64,000 nt of DNA from Clostridiales bacterium (GTDB taxonomy: Bacteria > Bacillota > Clostridia > Christensenellales > UBA1242). Positions 28,312 through 39,300 of the stretch are shown piece by piece. The translations under genes were made by a program, and so were the position numbers. The notes below the pieces were generated by a model. The model made no database searches. It was given only the letters and a program-made list of their open reading frames with translations, and had not been told where the DNA came from. The number at the start of each line of letters is the position of its first letter. The first letter of the stretch is position 1. The stretch spans positions 1 through 64,000 of the forward strand of contig SVHS01000002.1 in the NCBI GenBank assembly GCA_015055745.1, given 5' to 3'.

Positions 28312-29076
28312 TTTCTTCGCAAAAACTACATCAAAATTCATCATGAAGTTATTTATATTTAGAGTATCTTCATACGCTAGATCTAATACCACTCCTTTAC
28401 ACAAATTAATAGTAGTAGTCTCAGTGATTTCTATAGGTTGTTTACACACATAATATCCATCTTCACCTTCACTAAAATATTCAAAGTTTGGCTTGTATAC
28501 CAAAGTATTTTCCATCAATACTTTATTTTGATAACATTTTGGGATAAATTTTATATAATATGTGCCAGTACTCTTGATTTTTACGCTAATATCTATCTCT
28601 ATAGTCCTATTTCCAGTCACTTCTGGTCTACATCTAAATTTATTGTATTCTTCACCGTTTAGCACAAAAGTAGCATCTACTTCACCATGTATATTCATAA
28701 AACAATTGTTTTCCAATCTCGACGTAGCTATATATATTGCTATAGCCGCGATAGAGATAGCAAGCATTACTGAAAGCAATATAATAATCACATTATTTCT
28801 TCTATTTCTAAAGCGGTAATTTTTAATATTTTCTTCATTTAGTTTTTCTAGATCTTGATTTGATACATTATCTTTAGAAAGTTTATCTCGCAATTCTTTA
28901 TTTTGTTTTGGTTGAGATTTTGTCTTTGCTGTAGCTTTTTTACCTATAGCATTTATCTTTGGTTTACTTTTTGTAGTAGTGGTCGTTGTCTTTGGTTTTG
29001 TAGTTTTAGTAGAGGGAGTCAAAGAGGCGTCCAAAGGTATATCGCTTTTGGTCACATCATTAAAATTTTTCTTCAT
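28306..29076 (-). CDS. Membrane protein with basic/Thr-rich cytoplasmic N-terminus and extracytoplasmic domain
   Basis: 256 aa. KPKTTTTTTKSKPK...KKATAKTKSQPKQNK, then TM NVIIILLSVMLAISIAAIAIYIA. Last gene of the operon. Confidence 0.75.
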   Translation of the reverse strand: MKKNFNDVTKSDIPLDASLTPSTKTTKPKTTTTTTKSKPKINAIGKKATAKTKSQPKQNKELRDKLSKDNVSNQDLEKLNEENIKNYRFRNRRNNVIIILLSVMLAISIAAIAIYIATSRLENNCFMNIHGEVDATFVLNGEEYNKFRCRPEVTGNRTIEIDISVKIKSTGTYYIKFIPKCYQNKVLMENTLVYKPNFEYFSEGEDGYYVCKQPIEITETTTINLCKGVVLDLAYEDTLNINNFMMNFDVVFAKKV

Positions 29077-29092
29077 ATTCCCCTCCTTTTAA

Positions 29093-29728
29093 TTAAAAGC
29101 TACTATCAAAAGAGCCTTCCACTGTAAGCAACAATCTAATAGTTTCGCTTCCATTAATTTTAAAGTTTCCGCTATCGTCTATAAATTGTTCCAAGCCTAT
29201 ACTAAAGCCTGTACATAATGTAATATCTTCATCTTGTCCCATCATCGCATTTGTACCACCTGCAGTCCTATAATAATAGTATCCGCTATCTTCTACGACC
29301 ACATTGGTAGAGCCGTCAGGTCCCGCCATTCCATTAAGCGTACATGGCACAATAGTATCCTCATTTGCTCCTTTGATCACTGCCTCTAGCTTATATCTTA
29401 TATACACTGAGCTAGTACCAGCTTCTTCATTTGCTAGTGTGAGTGTTAGACTATTTACCTCATCTGGCAAAATCTCCAGCTCATCAGAAAATGTGATATA
29501 TGCATCTGCTTGATAATCTTCATCATAGGCATATATTTTTGTACCTGTAGCTCGAGTACCTTGATAAATATTAAAATTCAACTCTCCTATATTTACCGTC
29601 ATGTACAAACTATCTTCTTTACTAGATGTCAGCCATGCATTTGCACCTTGTATACAGCACAAAAGACACGCCAGTAATGTCAATACTGATATAAATACTA
29701 TTGAGATAGAATTTGTCTTATTTTTCAT
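29093..29728 (-). CDS. SipW-type substrate, TasA/camelysin-like secreted protein
   Basis: Likely start is MKNKTNSISIVFISVLTLLACLLCCIQGANAWLTSSKED at 29728, immediately after the previous stop. Short secreted beta-rich protein next to a SipW-like peptidase. Confidence 0.65.
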   Translation of the reverse strand: MKNKTNSISIVFISVLTLLACLLCCIQGANAWLTSSKEDSLYMTVNIGELNFNIYQGTRATGTKIYAYDEDYQADAYITFSDELEILPDEVNSLTLTLANEEAGTSSVYIRYKLEAVIKGANEDTIVPCTLNGMAGPDGSTNVVVEDSGYYYYRTAGGTNAMMGQDEDITLCTGFSIGLEQFIDDSGNFKINGSETIRLLLTVEGSFDSSF

Positions 29729-29729
29729 C

Positions 29730-30428
29730 TTAACTCCAACTAGAACAATATCCTCTTCCGTCCACAGTCTTATCCCATGATTTAAATGCCTCATTTGCTG
29801 ATTGTATAGCATCTAGGCTAATGGTTATTTTAAATTGTTTTCCCATTATTGATGCAGGTGCTGTTGTAGACAACCTCATAGTGTCAAATATCGGCTGATC
29901 TACATAGCCTTCTTCCCCTTCTTGCAATGAGAGTGTTTGGTTATAAAAATATGTCACTTTGTCATTATATTTGCTGTATACCAAATTACCAGACACAAAG
30001 TTTGTACCATACAATATACCCAGCTCAAAATATTGACCATAATCTGTAGTCCCATAGCTGTCAGCGCCCAGTATTTCATACGCCTCTACATAGATCCTCA
30101 CATAAGCATCACATGAGTCTTCTGTATTCATTAGACTGACCGTATCTATTTTGCTACCACCATTCGTCAATGAAAAGTGGAATGTTTGTCCTCTAGAAAT
30201 ATTGCTACTCAATGGATATATTTGGATAGAATCACTCACTCTAGTACCTTCACTAGTCGCACTAGACCATGTACCAAAAGATACATCTAGATTTGGTACT
30301 CCGAGTCTACCCTTTATCGATGCTGTAGCAGTAAAGTAGGACATAGTGACATTGTATGAAAATAGAAACACCAGCACTAAGATAACTAGTGCACTAATTA
30401 TTTTAATTTCTTTGCTGGATTGCTTCAT
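29730..30428 (-). CDS. SipW-type substrate, TasA/camelysin-like secreted protein
   Basis: 232 aa. Signal IISALVILVLVFLFSYNVTMSYFTATASIKGRL resembles SipW-dependent signal peptides (hydrophobic run followed by YFT). Confidence 0.7.
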   Translation of the reverse strand: MKQSSKEIKIISALVILVLVFLFSYNVTMSYFTATASIKGRLGVPNLDVSFGTWSSATSEGTRVSDSIQIYPLSSNISRGQTFHFSLTNGGSKIDTVSLMNTEDSCDAYVRIYVEAYEILGADSYGTTDYGQYFELGILYGTNFVSGNLVYSKYNDKVTYFYNQTLSLQEGEEGYVDQPIFDTMRLSTTAPASIMGKQFKITISLDAIQSANEAFKSWDKTVDGRGYCSSWS

Positions 30429-30449
30429 ATTTCTCCTTTTTATTTTTCT

Positions 30450-32702
30450 TTAGTTTACTGCAAAATAATCATTAAAAGCATTGGTCACAGTAGCATCACC
30501 CCAAGTAGATAATGTCGCGCTAGAATAATCTGCATTATTTACCACTATCAGATCAGCTGCAGTGATATCTCCATCATCTGTCATAGCTACTTTTACGATT
30601 TGATCTGGTCGTAATATACCGATGTAATAATTGTACCCATTAGATACGACAAAACTGCTATTTGCACTAATCTGACCGCTAAATCTCACATAATATGACT
30701 CATCACTATAATTGATAAGATAAGCATCATTAGTACCACCGTTTACCAATTTTACCGTATTTGGTGTCGCAGTCGCACTTGCAGTCGCAAATCCTTGGAT
30801 AATAAACTTCGTATTATTATTCGTGAAGCTACATACCAAAGCTGTCTCATTTGGCTCTAGAGTAAGAGCTGTAGCAGTGTATGTACCATTTGAACCTGTA
30901 AATTTACTATCCAATCCAGATATTGTCTGCAAAGCAAATGTACTGCTTGCAAATAACTCCAAATTTACTGTAATATTGCCTGACACTGTATATTGTGTAG
31001 GATTTTTTACTCTAACAGTAACATTTCCACCGCTTACCTTAGTCTCTACCAACAAGTCAGCATTAGTAGATGATGTGGTAGATGCAGTCACACCGACTTG
31101 CACCCAAGCATCATAATTGTCGCTCACACCGAGATCAGATTTGATAAAAGCTGCGAAAGCATCTGTCACATAAAACCTTTCACAAACATTCACCCTAGAA
31201 TAAGGTGCCAATGTGACTACAGTTTTAGCTTTTTCCACCTCGAAATAGGTAGCATTTGCCGTAGTGCCTTGATATGAGTAATATTGATCTGATGTATTTT
31301 TAAATAAATCCTTACTATTACCACTAGCATATGGATTACTTCCATAACCATTGCCGATATAATAATTAAGCACATAAGACAATGCATATGTCTTGGTATC
31401 TGCAGTGTTGTTTACTAGACTAATATTGGTATAGTAAGTTTGCTGACCACTGCCTGCCTTGTACAATCCTGCATCATGAGATGTTTGGTTGTATATAAGC
31501 ATAGATTTTGAATAATTGCCACCACTAGGACTAACATTAGCAGACGTGATACCGTCATCAGAGCTCAAGCTCTGAATAGCTAGCGCAGCTTTTTGCTCTG
31601 CAGTAGCATTATCGATCTCCGCATAGGAGAATGGTTGGTCATTTATAGTGATACTGTTGGTCACAAGTTTGTGATTATCATAATTTGAGATATTTGATTC
31701 ACCTGCAGAAGTGATTTCTATATTGTCTACTACCTGTATGTAAGCTACACTACCTGCTTGGACTGTATAATTGAAATATTTATTTTCAAATATTTGTTTA
31801 GTATCTGAGTAGCTAGGTGTACTATATGATACCCAACCATCAGAATAATTATATTGAATATTGTTCTCTGCAGCTTCTATACCTGTAGATCCAGTAGATG
31901 ATCGCCAGATACCTTGTATAGACGCTTTGAGCTTAAAGTCTGTAGCTCCTGCTACGACATATATACCTACACCACCGTAAAATCTATCTCCACCAAGCCA
32001 CTTGGTCCCAGACATCGCAGTATCATTTCCTGGGTGAGTAATACCTGTGTCGTAGCTGTAGTGTGAATTATAAACCATCACATATGTAGAGCCTGTCTTA
32101 TATGCGAACCACGCATTACCAGCGTCTGTATTGGTATACAAGATATGAGCATGGGAATAATCATCTACAATATTTGAGTTAGCATCTGTTTTCTTATATA
32201 TCTTAGATATCTTTGCTGTAAGAGTAATAGACAAAGACTGTCCATTGTAGCTAGTATCATTTACATCTGTAAACTCTACACCATTTATGATACCTAATTT
32301 TCCACTACCTGCTGAAATTTTATCTGCTACGTATATATATTTTTCATCTACCATAAGATTGTCTCTATTGGCAAACTGTAATACCACATTGTCAGTACTA
32401 CCACCGCCACTCCAAGACATACTATACTCAAATCTCACATCAAAATCATAATCTATAGCATATTGCATAGCTATCTCAAAATTGTGCCCACTAACACCGA
32501 ACGGCACAGGAGATAGGGTTGTATCATTAATGATAGTGTATTGCTGATTTCCCATGTATGCAGAAGTGCTATTTATGTTTTGACCATAAGTCCTAGTGAT
32601 ATCCGCAGACGCATAAGCAGAGCCGACTGATAAAGCAAAAACTACGCATAACAATGCGTATAAGAATATCATTATTTTCTTATTAGTTTTTGCTCTTTTC
32701 AT
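30450..32702 (-). CDS. Secreted surface protein of unknown function
   Basis: 750 aa. N-terminal signal peptide KKIMIFLYALLCVVFALSVGSAYA-SAD. Low-complexity Ser/Thr/Asn/Tyr-rich body. Directly follows the sipW-like stop. Confidence 0.75.
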   Translation of the reverse strand: MKRAKTNKKIMIFLYALLCVVFALSVGSAYASADITRTYGQNINSTSAYMGNQQYTIINDTTLSPVPFGVSGHNFEIAMQYAIDYDFDVRFEYSMSWSGGGSTDNVVLQFANRDNLMVDEKYIYVADKISAGSGKLGIINGVEFTDVNDTSYNGQSLSITLTAKISKIYKKTDANSNIVDDYSHAHILYTNTDAGNAWFAYKTGSTYVMVYNSHYSYDTGITHPGNDTAMSGTKWLGGDRFYGGVGIYVVAGATDFKLKASIQGIWRSSTGSTGIEAAENNIQYNYSDGWVSYSTPSYSDTKQIFENKYFNYTVQAGSVAYIQVVDNIEITSAGESNISNYDNHKLVTNSITINDQPFSYAEIDNATAEQKAALAIQSLSSDDGITSANVSPSGGNYSKSMLIYNQTSHDAGLYKAGSGQQTYYTNISLVNNTADTKTYALSYVLNYYIGNGYGSNPYASGNSKDLFKNTSDQYYSYQGTTANATYFEVEKAKTVVTLAPYSRVNVCERFYVTDAFAAFIKSDLGVSDNYDAWVQVGVTASTTSSTNADLLVETKVSGGNVTVRVKNPTQYTVSGNITVNLELFASSTFALQTISGLDSKFTGSNGTYTATALTLEPNETALVCSFTNNNTKFIIQGFATASATATPNTVKLVNGGTNDAYLINYSDESYYVRFSGQISANSSFVVSNGYNYYIGILRPDQIVKVAMTDDGDITAADLIVVNNADYSSATLSTWGDATVTNAFNDYFAVN

Positions 32703-33380
32703 TTACATCAACCTCTTACTTTTTTTCATATCGATTTCGTTTTGGACAGTAGTGCTAAAGCACCAAATCGCAGCGATTATAGCTATCAACAACATATAAT
32801 GATCTTTGATATATTTAAAGTAAGTACCGTAGTTGTCTATATGATTTACTACTTTGCCTTCTATTTTGTTGGCCACTTGTAGTTCTTGAGCTATTGTTTC
32901 CTTTACTCCGTCGACCTGTATGCCATTGAGTATTTCATCGAGTGTATAATCATCTGTGCCATGCACTCCATCTTCTCCATAGTATAAATTGTTGATATAT
33001 TCCACATCTTGTTGCCACGTAGTATCGGCTGTCTCATCTGGAGACACTGGACCTACCGCATCACCATGACAAATGTAATAGGTCTTGCCGTTTTCTTCAA
33101 ATATTGCTATCAGTCTATGTGTAGTAGGAAGAGCTCCTGACATAAATTTTACAATATCGCCTTCTTTATATTCAGAAGCTTCTTTCACTATCACCATATC
33201 CCCTCTCTTAAAGTAAGGATACTGACTGTCTGACAACACTTCATATAATTGATATTTAAATCCGTAAACTAATATTAGAACACCTACAAGCATCAAACAA
33301 AGAGCTAAAGCAAGATTGTACATTAATTGCTTAAAGAAATTAAATGTCTTGTTTTCTAATATTTGGTCGCTATAATTCAT
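32703..33380 (-). CDS. sipW: Signal peptidase I, SipW/ER-type (Ser/His)
   Basis: 225 aa. Catalytic Ser region VLSDSQYPYFKRGDMVIV; GDIVKFMSGALPTTHRLIAI carries His where Lys occurs in the bacterial P-type. N- and C-terminal TM helices. Confidence 0.85.
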   Translation of the reverse strand: MNYSDQILENKTFNFFKQLMYNLALALCLMLVGVLILVYGFKYQLYEVLSDSQYPYFKRGDMVIVKEASEYKEGDIVKFMSGALPTTHRLIAIFEENGKTYYICHGDAVGPVSPDETADTTWQQDVEYINNLYYGEDGVHGTDDYTLDEILNGIQVDGVKETIAQELQVANKIEGKVVNHIDNYGTYFKYIKDHYMLLIAIIAAIWCFSTTVQNEIDMKKSKRLM

Positions 33381-33390
33381 CTTGTCTCCT

Positions 33391-36300
33391 TTAAATTTTT
33401 ACGTGTGTTATAGTCACTCCTGTGCCTACTTGTCCAGCGACACCTAAAGTAACCAATGAATTTGTGATAGTAGACTTGTCGTTGATATCCGTATCAGTGT
33501 AATAATAAGTCATTTCACTCGAATATCCATTTACCATACTTACGGTACCAGTCAAAGCTCCTATGTACTTATCGTCTATATTTGACACTTTTGTGATATT
33601 TATAGCAATCTCTGCTGTAGTGTCAGTAATGATACAGCTACGCGCATCACCCACTAGTCCACCTATTCTCATCACATTTGAGTGGCTGATATTTGCATAA
33701 GTAATAGTACCTTTTGAGACAGAATTAGTGATCATTATATACCTAGCATATCCTACTAGTCCACCCATATTCAATACCTTGATATTGCTTACAGTGAGTG
33801 TAGCTGTAGTACCAGATATACCTGTAGACCTGTCAGAGCCATCATCGTCATAATAATAACCCATGATACCGCCTAAGTACGCTACCGTCTTGTCTCTTGA
33901 TAGAGTCGGAGTAAAGATAATCGTCGAATCAATAACATCTGTCTCACTGGCCTTGGCTATAGCACCACCTAGATACAAATCTTTTGTAAAGTCGATATCT
34001 ATCACCACTGAGAATGTCACATTCGCATTTATGATGTCGGTATTGCTTGTAGTACCTACTAGACCTGCTATATACATATCTCCCGTCAATCCGCTAGAGA
34101 TAGTATTGTCCGCAGCCTCACCTAAAGTAATCACGAAGTCACGCACCATAATGTTTTCGATTATTGAATTATTTGCCCCTGTTGCTATCAATGATAAGTT
34201 TATCACATTTGTGTCATCTTTTGCAAACATATTTGACAAATTCATCTGATTATTTTCATTTCCGAAGATTAAATTTTGGATTTTTGCACCATTCAAGTCA
34301 CCAAATAGAGCAAAATCTGTAACTCCAGACAATGTATAATCCAATCCATAGATCGCATATCTATTGCCTTTATCATCAATCTTTCCATTGATAATACCAG
34401 TAAATTCACCAGCTAGCAAAGCGCCATATTTAGCTAGTCTATCATACAATTCAGTTTCTGTCACTCCAGACAAATCGATATTATTGGTCAATAAGTAGTT
34501 TGCTCCAGTAAAGTAGTTTATATTTAACAAATGTGTAGGATTTGCGATTCTATATGGTTCTTCGCTAGTACCTTCACCATAACTAAATAGATGCAAGTCT
34601 ACCACATCTGTGTACTCTACGACTGCAGACATCACTGTACCAGGTCTGCTGACCTGTACACTAAAGTCAGAATATGTACCCATGATATTGATAGGATAAT
34701 AATACACATCTAGACTGCTATCATAATATCCATTCATCTTCATAGAAATTTCAAATGTCACAGTTTTAGATGAAGTATCCAATTTTGAATAACTGCCGTC
34801 CAAAACTTCATCATCTGATGAGCTGATATATTTTGTAAAGCTGTATTGTACGATCATTGTGTCATCTTTCAAGAAATCTGATGTAGCCGACCATACAAAT
34901 CTTGCATTTTCTTCATCGTAGCTAATAGTACCTACAGGACTTGGAGCCACAGTACTGCTCACATAAGTCTCCACATCACTATTGATAAGCTTACCTTCAC
35001 CTAAGCCTACCGCTCTGATATATACGGTAAACAATCCATCAATATCAGTCGGAGCAAGTATCTCACAATCTGTCACTATCGGTCTAGTCTCGTCTACGCT
35101 CTCACCTTTGGTATTGGTATAGACAAATCTCACCTCATATCCATCGGCAGCGTATTCTCCAGCATTCCAAAGCACATACCCATTGTCTATCCTTATATTT
35201 GTGACAGGATCGAGTTTTGTAAATCCTGCGATAGTAGATGAACACATACCGTCGATATAACTATCGCCATATGCTTTGACATTTATATGATACTCCCCGC
35301 TATCCACCAAGCCTGTCAAATCAATGCTTGGCTCAGCGACATTAAATGTATAGTTTTTACCACCAAATAATTTTACTTCATATCTAACTGTGCCATCTAT
35401 ATTATCCCAAGTCAACACACTTTCAGTAGTCTTGATAGTAGATGTCGTAGCCAACCGATATGTTTTTAGTTCCTTACCATCTGCATCTAGATGATAATTA
35501 CTATTCAAAATATTTGTAATATCCGTAGTACCCACAGTCACTAGACTAATAGAGTATTCTATACCAGATTTGATATAAGCATTAGTAGAAGAACTATCTA
35601 CCACATACTGCTCATCTGTAAATCTATAGTAGTGGTACTGATATTCACCATTTTCATCTACTCTATTTACATTTTCGACTGGAATATAAATGTATTTTAC
35701 ACCATTGTCGGTATAAGTGAGACGAATCTTCACGCCTTTATAGTTATCTAGGTCGATGACTTTCCACTTCAATATACCACCAGACACCTCAAGGTATTCT
35801 ACACCACTTGATTTTACAAATGATAATGTCACATCAGTATCGCCCGTCACCGCATATGTGCCGTTTAATACATAATTGTCATCAGATAATGCTCTCACCT
35901 TGATAGCATAATCTGCACCATTCACTATCTCAGGCAATCCCACACTCAAATCATATGTAAGCACGTGAGTAGTATCATTGATAGACACTCCAGCATCATT
36001 TCTAGCTATAGTATATACAAATTCTTCATTGTCAGACAAATCAATCAATGTAATCTCGTATTGCTCATAATATATATTTTTACCATCTTGTACAATATAG
36101 CTTTGAGCAAACTCAAGTACACCATTATTTGCCACAAACTCTGTGTCTGTCAATTTTTGATATGTATAATCTTTTGTAGGTTCTTTAGCATTGAGTAGAT
36201 AATGCTTATCATCAGTCTCTCCTGCACCAAATCCAGCCAGTGCACGTACATTTACTTTATACGCACCAGCCACCACATACTCCGACATATCAAATATGAT

Positions 36301-39300
36301 ATAGTTTGGTATAGCTTCCACACGCTCTACTGGCACAAATTCATATTTTGTCAAATCTGCGTCTGGATTATTTTTCAATACAATACTTTGTGCTTCTTCT
36401 AGTGTATTGTAATAAAGATACACTACCACCATCTTTGCTTCGTCTTGATTAGTAGGATTGATTGGACTGATAGTCAATCGATATACCGGATAATCTATAG
36501 CGCTACCGTCTCGAGTAGGACTCTGATCTAAAAATTTCACTTTACCATCATATGATGTAAGTTCATTTTCACCGTATCTTACAAATGTCTTCATCGCAGC
36601 ACTGTCAGATGTCAAGAAGCCTATGTTTTTGCTTTGAGTATTTGTATAGCTATCTCCACCAAGTAAATGAATGCTTACTGCAAATGATCCACCATCTGAA
36701 AGTTTCAAATACTGATAATCACTAGCACTTGTATATACATAATCTCCGTTTACAAAATTTTCAGTCAAAGGATAATAGTATATATAATCATAATCTCTTA
36801 GATTTATCTTATTTTCTTTGTATACATTAAACAATATATAATTTGAATCATCTATAGGATACTGCACACTTGCACATAAGTCATTTGTATTTTCATGAAC
36901 GGTGCTCACAAACACGTTTTTGTCTTTATTATCAATAAATTCATCATAATCCAAAGCATATATAGTCACTACACCTGAGCCGTGAGTAATGATAATCTTG
37001 TATATACTAGCATTTTGCCAGAAAGTAGATTCTTCACCGCCAAAATTGTAATTTATAGCACTAGACGCATACTCTTCATTTGTAGCAAAAGTGATAACGC
37101 CTAGATTTACGTCCAATGTATCATTGTCCATCATATTTGGTTTCAATTTTGTGACTGACAAGCCACTCAAATCTTCTACCATTATAGAGCTGATAAAACC
37201 TTTAGTAAGGCTCGTATTACCATGCAATCTTACATCGATTGTATAGCTTCTGCCGTCGATAAGTTTGATAGCATCACCACTAATATTGATAACAAATGTT
37301 TCTTGTGTAGCAATCTTACTTAGGTCTTCAGTAGTCAATTTATCTATACTACTACCAGTCAATCCACTTATTAAGGTGTCACAATTATCTGAATTGTCAT
37401 AATACATCGTCTTTACTTCTCCAGATTCCACATCTGTGAATACCAATTCTGCCTTGGAGAAATATTTAGTAGCAGTAAGTACTATCGTACCGTCTTTTAT
37501 TTCAATAGCACTAGCTTTAGGTAAGCGATACACATATATAGGAGCACCAATTGCACTATTTAGAGTATCATTTCTATTACTGATAGCTTGTACCGTAGCA
37601 GACATCACGCCTGTAGAATCCTTAAATGCAATATTTGAAAAGTCATAATAAGTGTTTCCATCAGACATATCTGATAGCAATACATTTACACCGTCATATA
37701 CGACTACTTTATAATCAGTAGCCCCAGTCATCTCGTCCCAAACAAGCATACCTTCACTGACTGACACTGTAGGAGTCTTCATTATCTCAAATCTACAAGT
37801 ATCCAATGAATAGTATGAACTACATAGATTGTATCCACTCACACCAGCGAGAGGCATAGTCTTTACCTTTATCTCATACACACCAGCACCAAACGCTACA
37901 CCATCATAACTATATGGGAAGATGACTTTTGTATCGTTGATAATATCATCATAAGACTCATAAGTATCTGTAGTAGAATCATAGTATTGCAATTTATCAT
38001 CTCTAGATGATATCACTACCGTCTTGTCGTCTTGAGTGTAAGATATTTGGAATACATAGCCAAGAGACAATGCATTGCCAGATATCACATTTTTGCTATT
38101 TTCTGTCCAAGATATTAGCTCCACTGCCGTATTGTCATCTGTAGTCTTTTCTATCTTGTATGGAGCCAACAAACCATATGCAGTGGTAGCAGTGGCATTA
38201 CTGCTGAGATAATAGATATCCACACCAGTAGACGAGTCTGTATACTCTATCACTATCCTCATACTCACATCTTCAGAACGCAGAGTATCAGAGCCATAAG
38301 ACAACGCCACATAAGACTCGATATTTAGCACATTGTCAGTGATTTCCACACCAGGATTTGTATTATTATTCAAATCAATGATTACATTTTCTTTCCATGG
38401 ATTTACGATTTCAAGACTGACATCTACACCCTCTATACCTAACAAATCTAGCACATTAGTAGGCAACGTCACTACAAACTCACCACCCACTACTGCGATT
38501 GTAGGCTGAGCCAATTTATTGATCACTATAGGCTCACTGTAGCTTGAGTTTGTATATCCTTCTTTTTTCGAGATTGTCTTAATATACAGTTCATACTGTC
38601 CTACTAGAGCACTGATATTATATCTATTGCTGGTGATGAGACCACTTTCTTTCTTCATAGTCACACCAGTCTTGCTGTATAGCTCATAGCCTACAGCATT
38701 TTCATCACTATCAAAATGTATGATATTGTCAGAAACATAGATATTTCTAGTAGCAGATAATTTGATAAAACTTAATTCATTAGAATAATCAGAATCAAAC
38801 ACATATTCATTTGAATCATCATTTATAGGCTCTTCGACTTTGATATAAGCTGAAACATAAAGCGTATCCTCTAGAGTACTATTGTCCAATCTATATGATA
38901 TCACACCTTCTATAGCATCATCGTCGTCAAATCTAATTTTCTCTTTGTTTGTCTTACCCGCATTATAAATTTCCAACACGTATTCTTTATCAAAATCTGT
39001 CTTGACAGCGTCGAAAGTAATCATTACAGAGTTTTCATCATTACCATCTTCGTTGTCATTGTATTTATAGTGATTCAACACCAATGGTTGTGGCTTATCA
39101 ATGATCACATTATCACTTTTTACGCTCACAAGATTATCCACAGTATTATCCACATTTTGTGTAATGACAGCCACTCTTACAGCGTTTCCGCCTGCAAGTA
39201 AACTTGGTGAAATATTTTCATATATATAGTCTACATCTACATAAATGTATCCTTCTGCTGTCACATCTGTCTCAGGCACAGCAAGTACTTGCTCATCGTC